Source of the DNA: Desulfosporosinus sp.
Lineage (GTDB): Bacteria > Bacillota > Desulfitobacteriia > Desulfitobacteriales > Desulfitobacteriaceae
Length of the DNA: 6,251 bases
Assembly: GCA_016278585.1 (NCBI GenBank)
Contig: JADQBO010000260.1
Span: 1-6,251 of the forward strand
Reading direction: 5' to 3'
Under the pieces are notes generated by a model. The model made no database searches and was not told the origin of the DNA. It saw only the letters and a program-made list of their open reading frames with translations. The translations under genes were made by a program, and so were the position numbers. Of this stretch, positions 1-4,215 are shown one piece after another. Position 1 is the stretch's first letter. Each line of letters starts with the position of its first letter.

Positions 1-7
1 TTTCTTT

Positions 8-91
8 AGCATTAATCGGCTTTTGGCAGTAAGGCTAAAGGTTATAACTCCTACAAAATGGCAACATTTATGGTAGGAGGGATAGATTATC
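8..91 (+). promoter_or_regulatory. Pilin 1 leader with RBS-sequestering hairpin
   Basis: This is the untranslated leader of pilin 1, probably incomplete because the window starts here. Two things are visible. First, AGCAT (8-12) followed by AGGCTAAAGGT (32-42); the 11-mer also occurs exactly upstream of pilin 2 (2789-2799). Second, CTCCTAC (48-54) is a perfect complement of GTAGGAG (73-79), giving a 7-bp stem with an 18-nt loop. The right arm overlaps the Shine-Dalgarno sequence TAGGAGGG (74-81), which lies 10 nt before the ATG at 92. A stem that hides the ribosome binding site suggests translational control, but no trigger can be read from the sequence. The promoter must lie upstream of the window. 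Confidence 0.5.
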
Positions 92-571
92 ATGATACAA
101 GCAAGAAAAGAAGGCGGGTATACTCTAACTGAGCTTATGATTGTCATAGCGGTCGTGGGGGTTCTGGCCTTTCCGGAGATGGAGCATGTTAGAACAGCGG
201 CTAAACTTACTGGGGTTCAAACAAATTATAGATCAGTCATAGCGACAATTTACGGACTACAGAGCACGGAGGATGTAGCTACAAAGTTAACGGCGCTTTT
301 TGGTGATTCAGAGAACCCTGAATTTGAAGATATGACAAATCCAATTACCAATAAAATGGGCGTGGCAACGGCAGTGGCCTTCGACGATGAATCGACCCCA
401 GCAGTTTATGTGTTAGACAAGACGTTGACAACAGTGCCGTCCGAAATGGAGCAGTCAGACTTTAAAGGGGCCGTGGTTGCAATTGTACAGGCTGATAATA
501 GTGTGGTTGTGTATGGCTGTGATGAAGTTGGTAAGCTGATGACAGGTTTCCAAAGAACTATAAAATTATGA
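92..571 (+). CDS. Type IV prepilin-like protein (pilin 1), divergent helix
   Basis: A 159-residue type IV pilin-family subunit, processed by prepilin peptidase and inserted in the membrane before assembly. The ATG start has a strong SD (TAGGAGGG). The 9-residue basic leader ends in Gly-Gly, and cleavage is expected before Tyr10, followed by TLTELM with the key Glu at mature position 5. Consensus would be FTLIE, so +1 is Tyr and +4 is Thr. The hydrophobic segment (residues 15-27) is three residues shorter than in pilins 2 and 3, so the conserved mature Pro22 falls at position 19. The rest matches pilin 2: TAAK-TG-TN-RSV, NPITN (83-87), AVYV-D and GAVV. There is a single Cys (143), so no intramolecular disulfide is possible. 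It is followed by a terminator, so it is probably monocistronic. It could be a major pilin, a minor pilin or a decaying paralogue; the reading frame is intact. Confidence 0.88.
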   Translation: MIQARKEGGYTLTELMIVIAVVGVLAFPEMEHVRTAAKLTGVQTNYRSVIATIYGLQSTEDVATKLTALFGDSENPEFEDMTNPITNKMGVATAVAFDDESTPAVYVLDKTLTTVPSEMEQSDFKGAVVAIVQADNSVVVYGCDEVGKLMTGFQRTIKL

Positions 572-654
572 TAGTGTATTGACTAGACCCAGAAGCCTTA
601 TAGTTAATTTGACTTGACTAATAGGACGTAGGGACATATGTATTCTCGAGAGGC

Positions 655-700
655 AAATAAAAATGGAGCTCTACAAGTAGAACCCCATTTTTATTTTATT
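655..700. terminator. Bidirectional intrinsic terminator between convergent genes
   Basis: Perfect 12-bp arms at 655-666 and 685-696 enclose an 18-nt loop, within which CTAC (671-674) can pair with GTAG (677-680). The outer part of the stem is A-rich on the left and T-rich on the right. On the plus strand the hairpin therefore runs into TTTTTATTTTATTT (end of pilin 1), and on the minus strand into ATTTTTATTT (end of the surface-protein gene). This fits one terminator serving both convergent genes. The rest of 572-730 shows only a TTGACTTGAC direct repeat at 609-618 with no convincing -10. Confidence 0.85.
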
Positions 701-730
701 TACTTGAGACCAGTACCCTAGGTCGAACGC

Positions 731-2596
731 CTATAAATAAAAGTCTTTTCCAACGAGATTTTTGTAATATAATCTAATTGGGCTGTAATCTGACGTGTTA
801 TTATTACTTACATACAGTGAGGTTAGATTCGTTAATTGTCCCAAAGGAGAAAAGTCCTGAATACTATTCGATGCTACGTCAAGAAAGGTAAGAGAGGTTA
901 AACTTTTTAAAGAAGTAACGTCATTAAGTCCGCAGCTTCTTAGGTCTAAGTAGGTTAGATTAGTCAGTTTTGCCAGAGGAGTAATTTTTTTGAGGTTGTT
1001 TCTACCAAGATAAAGGGTTTTCAAATTCGTAAAGTACTGCAAGCCGGTTAAATCCGTAATTCCTGAGTTGTTGGCATACAAATCAGTAATCTCAAGGACA
1101 TCACTTTTGTAGATTGCTGCGTCTATGGTTTTGCCTAGCCTCCTGCTAATAAGAGTCTTAAAAGCAAGATCAGGGAATTGAATTTGACTGTCTTCGGTGA
1201 CCTTAAGGGTTAAGTTAACTTTCTGAGTAGAGTCTGGAATTGTTCCTTCAAATTTGTAAGTACCTATCTTGTTTAAATTGACAGTATTAATGTCCCAGGT
1301 AACGGGAACCGATTTAACACTATTATCACTCATAATAGCATTAACGGTAGATGGAAAAATGTAATTACCATTTTGAATGATTTCGGCTGTAATTTTATTC
1401 CACACAGGTGTGACAGTTAGACTTAGATAGACTTTACCGCTATAATTCTTGATGGTTCCTTCCAATTCATAGGTTCCTGTTAATTGAGAATAAACAGAGG
1501 CAAGACTCCAAGTGACCGGAACTTTTGCTTTTGATCCATTTGTTGTAGTTACAGTGACGGTTTTCGGTGGATCATAGTCTTGTTGTTCTTGAACACTATC
1601 ACTGATGTTATCAACTGACGCTATCTGAGGGGGCAAATTTGCGAGGGTTGATTCTGTAGAGGCGCTGATAACACTGTAGCCGCCCATAATGTGGAGTTCA
1701 GAAATGATATTTGAGCTCATGAACGAGCGTGCTGAGTTGGGAAGTGTATTGCCCTTAAGTAAAAGAAGGGCATTCTTATTTTTTTGAGTTAAAGCGGAAG
1801 CAGCAAGGGCATCAGGGAAAATCTCACCTGTCGCAATATAGAGTTTATCTAAATTGAGAGTATCCGCGAATCGCGTGATCAAGTTAATATTTCGTTCGTA
1901 AGGGTTTGCTCCATCAATAATTTCGTAATTCGGAAATTGATGGATTACTTCGTCACTAATTTCTGAGTTTCCTAAGATAAAACTTGTGGGAATATTATAC
2001 CTCCGTAAAAAAGTCTTTTGAGTTGCAGTAAGATCGTTGGGAGGGACTAGCAGAAGGGGCATCTCATTGGCTGCTGCAATCGGACCTATGGATAAGGCAT
2101 CCGGAAAATCTGTTCCGATCGCTACAAAAACTCCCTTGCTTAAACCGACTTTTTGAGCAACTTTAAGTGCTGTTTCATAACGGTCCTGGCCAGCTAGTCG
2201 TACAGCCGTAATATCCATGGAAGTAAGTCGATTGTCAATTTCTTTAGAGACTACTGCATATCCCCCAATGATATATACCTTTTTGACATTCAATCGATTT
2301 AATTCCTCAGCAGTGTCGCTATTTAAATTATAGGAGCCTGTTAATAATATTGGAGCATTATATTTCTGAGCTAATGGTCCAGCACTCAAAGCGTCTGGGT
2401 AATCCTCTCCATAGGCGAGGATGGCTAAATCTGCCCCGTCAGGCCAGCCTCTTTGACTAGCAGCTACGGCGGTTTGATATCGGTCATAGCCAGCAATTCT
2501 GTCCGTGGATGTAGAGGCACTAGCCGTAGGTACATAGACTAACACAAGCATGCTGAAAAGGAACAAGCTTAGGATAAAATGTTTCTTCTTAATCAA
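731..2596 (-). CDS. Secreted cell-wall-binding (CWB2) surface protein with Ig-like and LRR domains
   Basis: A 621-residue exported protein. The start is TTG (complement of 2594-2596), chosen because AAAGGAGG (complement of 2605-2612) sits 8 nt upstream and a clear signal peptide follows: MIKKK, a hydrophobic core to about residue 22, and a probable cut near Ala25-Ser-Ala-Ser28. Three CWB2 (PF04122-type) repeats span about 33-120, 131-218 and 227-318, each with an R-AG-DRY- or NPYER-like opening, a PDAL motif (67, 165, 261) and a GG-or-GN-x-x-[VI]S segment. In the known family such repeats anchor proteins to Gram-positive wall polymers. Two Big_4-like Ig domains follow (about 325-395 and 402-467), each carrying VPVTW and a GTY-x-EGTI motif. 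The C-terminus (about 470-615) holds about five internalin-like LRRs (L-x-x-L-x-x-L-x-L-x-x-N). No LPXTG or transmembrane anchor is seen. It lies opposite to the pilin genes, convergent with pilin 1 and divergent from pilin 2. An adhesin or other binding role is inferred from the domains; the ligand is unknown. Confidence 0.93.
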   Translation of the reverse strand: MIKKKHFILSLFLFSMLVLVYVPTASASTSTDRIAGYDRYQTAVAASQRGWPDGADLAILAYGEDYPDALSAGPLAQKYNAPILLTGSYNLNSDTAEELNRLNVKKVYIIGGYAVVSKEIDNRLTSMDITAVRLAGQDRYETALKVAQKVGLSKGVFVAIGTDFPDALSIGPIAAANEMPLLLVPPNDLTATQKTFLRRYNIPTSFILGNSEISDEVIHQFPNYEIIDGANPYERNINLITRFADTLNLDKLYIATGEIFPDALAASALTQKNKNALLLLKGNTLPNSARSFMSSNIISELHIMGGYSVISASTESTLANLPPQIASVDNISDSVQEQQDYDPPKTVTVTTTNGSKAKVPVTWSLASVYSQLTGTYELEGTIKNYSGKVYLSLTVTPVWNKITAEIIQNGNYIFPSTVNAIMSDNSVKSVPVTWDINTVNLNKIGTYKFEGTIPDSTQKVNLTLKVTEDSQIQFPDLAFKTLISRRLGKTIDAAIYKSDVLEITDLYANNSGITDLTGLQYFTNLKTLYLGRNNLKKITPLAKLTNLTYLDLRSCGLNDVTSLKSLTSLTFLDVASNSIQDFSPLGQLTNLTSLYVSNNNTSDYSPIRLYYKNLVGKDFYL

Positions 2597-2698
2597 GTTC
2601 TCGTCCTCCTTTTCCAGTTATTTCTCGAAATATTGAATAAATCCTTTTTTAATTTATAAAAAAATTACATAAGGAATCTAAACTATCGTTAATCAAAA

Positions 2699-2726
2699 AT
2701 TATATATATATCTAAATGCTAACTAA
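2699..2726 (-). promoter_or_regulatory. Possible promoter of the CWB2 surface-protein gene
   Basis: Read on the minus strand, a perfect -10 hexamer TATAAT (complement of 2699-2704) lies 16 bp from a weak -35-like TTAGTT (complement of 2721-2726). This would give a leader of about 95 nt before the TTG start. A second TATAAT (complement of 2726-2731) has no good -35. The region is so A+T-rich (2637-2730) that chance matches are likely, so the assignment is weak. It would lie back-to-back with the pilin 2 promoter at 2745-2773. Confidence 0.3.
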
Positions 2727-2744
2727 TTATAACGTCTTCTCATA

Positions 2745-2773
2745 TTGACGATTGTTCTAACTGAAGATAGAAT
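2745..2773 (+). promoter_or_regulatory. Sigma-A-type promoter of pilin 2
   Basis: TTGACG (2745-2750), a 17-bp spacer and TAGAAT (2768-2773) form a good housekeeping promoter. Both hexamers and the spacing are identical to the promoter of pilin 3 (3495-3523), although most of the spacer differs, which supports a functional site. Transcription should start around 2780, giving a leader of about 100 nt. TATTGA (2743-2748), overlapping the -35, is matched by the inverted TCAATA at 2784-2789, a possible operator pair. Confidence 0.75.
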
Positions 2774-2777
2774 GAGT

Positions 2778-2849
2778 AGCATATCAATAGGCTAAAGGTC
2801 CCGAATGATTTAGACTAAAATACCCATTTTAAGAAGTGTAAGTCTTAAA
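2778..2849 (+). promoter_or_regulatory. Pilin 2 leader with motif shared among the pilin genes
   Basis: The leader holds AGCAT (2778-2782), then TCAATAGGCTAAAGGTCC (2784-2801). The second block matches 16 of 18 positions upstream of pilin 3 (3543-3560), and its AGGCTAAAGGT core recurs upstream of pilin 1 (32-42). Downstream, AAAAT-ACCC-ATTTT (2817-2830) is a small hairpin enclosed by AGACT (2812-2816) paired with AGTCT (2841-2845). It does not match any riboswitch class I recognise. It could be an RNA element, a protein-binding site, or simply sequence kept from gene duplication. Confidence 0.45.
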
Positions 2850-2878
2850 TGCAGATAAAGAAGGAGCGGTGAGTTGAG

Positions 2879-3331
2879 GTGATGAGACGGAGAAGGGACG
2901 AGGGGTTTACCCTTATTGAACTTATGATGGTTATTGCGATCATAGGCATATTGGCAACTGCCTTGATACCACAATATGGGGATATCAAGACAGCGGCAAA
3001 AATTACTGGGATAGAAACTAATATTAGATCAGTCGTTATTACAATTTCAGGAATGCCCTCTGATAAGGATATTGTTGATTCTTTAGAGGTGATAATGGCT
3101 ACTATGAGAAATCCTATTACAAATGGAGAAGGCGTGGATACATTATCCTCAAATAGAACATATACTAAAGCAGTTTATGTTTTTGATACGGAGGATACAT
3201 CGTGGGTAGACGATCGAAATTATAATGGGGCAGTTGTTGTCTATTCCCATAATGATTATAGTGCGGATATCTTTGCTATTGATGAAGAGGGAAAATCTAT
3301 TGAAAGCCTCCATGCAGTAGTGGAGCGTTAA
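2879..3331 (+). CDS. Type IV prepilin (pilin 2)
   Basis: A 150-residue type IV pilin with a canonical type III signal: a basic 9-residue leader (MMRRRRDEG) cut before Phe10, then FTLIELM with Glu at mature +5, a hydrophobic helix to about residue 30 and Pro at mature 22. The start is GTG at 2879, immediately followed by ATG at 2882; AAGGAG (2861-2866) is 12 nt before the GTG, so either could be used and the leader would be 9 or 8 residues. The globular part is homologous to pilin 1 (TAAKITGIETNIRSV, NPITN at 78-82, AVYVFD, GAVV) and has no cysteine, unlike many Gram-negative type IVa pilins that close a C-terminal disulfide loop. It has its own promoter and downstream terminators. It may be a structural pilin; whether major or minor cannot be told. 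Confidence 0.93.
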   Translation: MMRRRRDEGFTLIELMMVIAIIGILATALIPQYGDIKTAAKITGIETNIRSVVITISGMPSDKDIVDSLEVIMATMRNPITNGEGVDTLSSNRTYTKAVYVFDTEDTSWVDDRNYNGAVVVYSHNDYSADIFAIDEEGKSIESLHAVVER

Positions 3332-3406
3332 ACTTTTAAAAAATATTGTGGAAGTTTTTAGAGGAATAAGTAGCTTTACATCGAAACTAACAATTATGCT
3401 AATTTT

Positions 3407-3436
3407 ATTAAGCTATCCACAATGGGATAGCTTAAT
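3407..3436 (+). terminator. Strong hairpin after pilin 2
   Basis: ATTAAGCTATCC (3407-3418) and GGATAGCTTAAT (3425-3436) form a perfect 12-bp stem with a 6-nt loop, 76 bases after the pilin 2 stop. There is no clean U-tract directly behind it (ATCTTATTG follows). It may act as a 3'-end stabilising hairpin or a weak terminator together with the GC hairpin immediately downstream. Confidence 0.6.
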
Positions 3437-3449
3437 ATCTTATTGTAGC

Positions 3450-3472
3450 CCCGTTTTTTCGGGAGTTTTATT
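3450..3472 (+). terminator. Second hairpin with T-tract after pilin 2
   Basis: CCCG (3450-3453), a six-T loop and CGGG (3460-3463) are followed by AGTTTTATT. The stem is short (4 GC pairs) but has the T-rich tail that the preceding 12-bp hairpin lacks. The pair therefore looks like a tandem terminator separating pilin 2 from the pilin 3 promoter at 3495. Confidence 0.55.
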
Positions 3473-3494
3473 CAAGATCTGAGAATTTGCCCTA

Positions 3495-3523
3495 TTGACG
3501 AGCTGTAATAAAGCCGATAGAAT
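3495..3523 (+). promoter_or_regulatory. Sigma-A-type promoter of pilin 3
   Basis: TTGACG (3495-3500), a 17-bp spacer and TAGAAT (3518-3523) are identical in both hexamers and spacing to the pilin 2 promoter. CCTATTGAC (3491-3499), covering most of the -35, is a perfect inverted copy of GTCAATAGG (3542-3550). The spacer end and -10 also contain GCCGATAG (3513-3520), close to a flagellar sigma-D -10, but no TAAA lies at the required distance. Confidence 0.75.
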
Positions 3524-3524
3524 A

Positions 3525-3575
3525 AGCATATACCATTAATAGTCAATAGGAGAAAGGTCCTAAGCGACTAGGCCA
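3525..3575 (+). promoter_or_regulatory. Pilin 3 leader with shared motif and hairpin
   Basis: The start of the pilin 3 leader holds AGCAT (3525-3529) and TCAATAGGAGAAAGGTCC (3543-3560), matching the pilin 2 leader at 16 of 18 positions. GG-U-CCTA (3557-3563, the U bulged) pairs with TAGG-CC (3569-3574), giving a 6-bp hairpin directly after AAA. Relative to pilin 2, about 9-12 bases are inserted between AGCAT and the AAAGGT block; the pilin 1 spacing is similar to that of pilin 3. Function is unknown. Confidence 0.45.
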
Positions 3576-3611
3576 TAAGGGAAAAAATACACAAGGGAGA
3601 GGGATGAAAAA

Positions 3612-4127
3612 GTGCAGGAAATGATCAAGCGGAGAAAAGATCAGGGTTTTACACTAATCGAACTTATGATTGTTATTGCGGTGATTGGGATTTTGGCGAT
3701 TGTGTTGGTACCGAAAGTAGGGACGATTAAGACTCAGGCAAAGGGCTCAGGACTTGATACGAATATACGAGTGGTGGAAGGATATGTGCAAAGTAAAATT
3801 ACTAAATGGGCGGATAAAAATATTGTAAATACTGAGATTCAGGCTGACATAGTAACTGCATTTGATATTGAAGAACTTACAAATCCTTTTAATTTTAGTA
3901 AAGTAGTAGATGACGCAGTGGTTAGTGGTAGTACCTATGCTTTAGTCGTACAAACAACCGCGGATTCAGCTTCAGCTACTAAGATAGGTGCAATAGTTGT
4001 AGAAATTGTTGGAGCAGAACCAAGTGGTTCTGATGTAAGTCCATTAACTTCTATTAAAATTACTGCTCATGATAATAGTGCTACTGGTGCAATTATTGGT
4101 GAAAAGACTGTAACAATAAAACCATAA
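3612..4127 (+). CDS. Type IV prepilin (pilin 3)
   Basis: A type IV pilin of 171 residues from GTG 3612, or 168 from ATG 3621. The second choice gives a 9-residue leader (MIKRRKDQG) like the other two pilins. AAGGGAG (3593-3599) lies 12 nt before the GTG. Cleavage is expected before Phe13, followed by FTLIELM with Glu at +5, a full-length hydrophobic helix and Pro at mature 22. After the helix, TIKTQAK and DTNIR-V align with pilin 2, and TNP (90-92) echoes the NPITN motif; the rest is diverged, rich in Ala, Ser, Thr and Val, and Cys-free. It is the longest of the three and closest to pilB, from which it is separated by a hairpin terminator, so its transcript is probably far more abundant than that of pilB. 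By position and canonical signal it is a reasonable major-pilin candidate, but this is inference. Confidence 0.92.
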   Translation: MQEMIKRRKDQGFTLIELMIVIAVIGILAIVLVPKVGTIKTQAKGSGLDTNIRVVEGYVQSKITKWADKNIVNTEIQADIVTAFDIEELTNPFNFSKVVDDAVVSGSTYALVVQTTADSASATKIGAIVVEIVGAEPSGSDVSPLTSIKITAHDNSATGAIIGEKTVTIKP

Positions 4128-4146
4128 CTAATAAAAATAATAGTTT

Positions 4147-4198
4147 TATATTAAGGGTGGGTGTTTACCAAAACACCCTTTTCCTATATCCTTAAATA
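4147..4198 (+). terminator. Terminator/attenuator between pilin 3 and pilB
   Basis: GGGTGTTT (4159-4166) and AAACACCC (4171-4178) form an 8-bp stem with loop ACCA, followed by TTTTCC. A shifted register pairs AAGGGTG (4153-4159) with CACCCTT (4174-4180). An outer stem is also possible: TAT-A-TTAAGG (4147-4156, one A bulged) with CCTTAAATA (4190-4198), ending just before the pilB SD. The T-tract is short, so termination is probably partial and lets some transcripts continue into pilB. Confidence 0.7.
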
Positions 4199-4215
4199 AA
4201 AAGGGAGGAAACCCC

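Noticed and set aside
1..91. GEMM-I or GEMM-II c-di-GMP riboswitch in the pilin leaders
   Set aside because: Such riboswitches are known upstream of pilin genes, but the conserved GCAAACC, GACGCAAAGCC and tetraloop-receptor segments of class I and the class II core are not present in any of the three leaders. For pilins 2 and 3 the predicted transcript start leaves no room for a full aptamer before the shared motif. A cut-off aptamer left of position 1 cannot be excluded.
58..132. 24-codon upstream ORF overlapping the pilin 1 start, out of frame
   Set aside because: There is no Shine-Dalgarno before its ATG, which lies in the loop of the leader hairpin; likely chance.
609..646. Promoter at the TTGACTTGAC repeat after pilin 1
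   Set aside because: No acceptable -10 at 16-18 bp, and any transcript would run straight into the bidirectional terminator at 655-700.
2637..2730. A+T-rich tract as a replication origin or IS scar
   Set aside because: No DnaA-box cluster, terminal inverted repeats or target duplication were seen; an A+T-rich divergent promoter region explains it.
3498..3520. Flagellar-type sigma-D promoter for pilin 3
   Set aside because: GCCGATAG resembles the sigma-D -10, but there is no TAAA about 15 bp upstream and the equivalent position at pilin 2 is not conserved, whereas the TTGACG/TAGAAT pair is.
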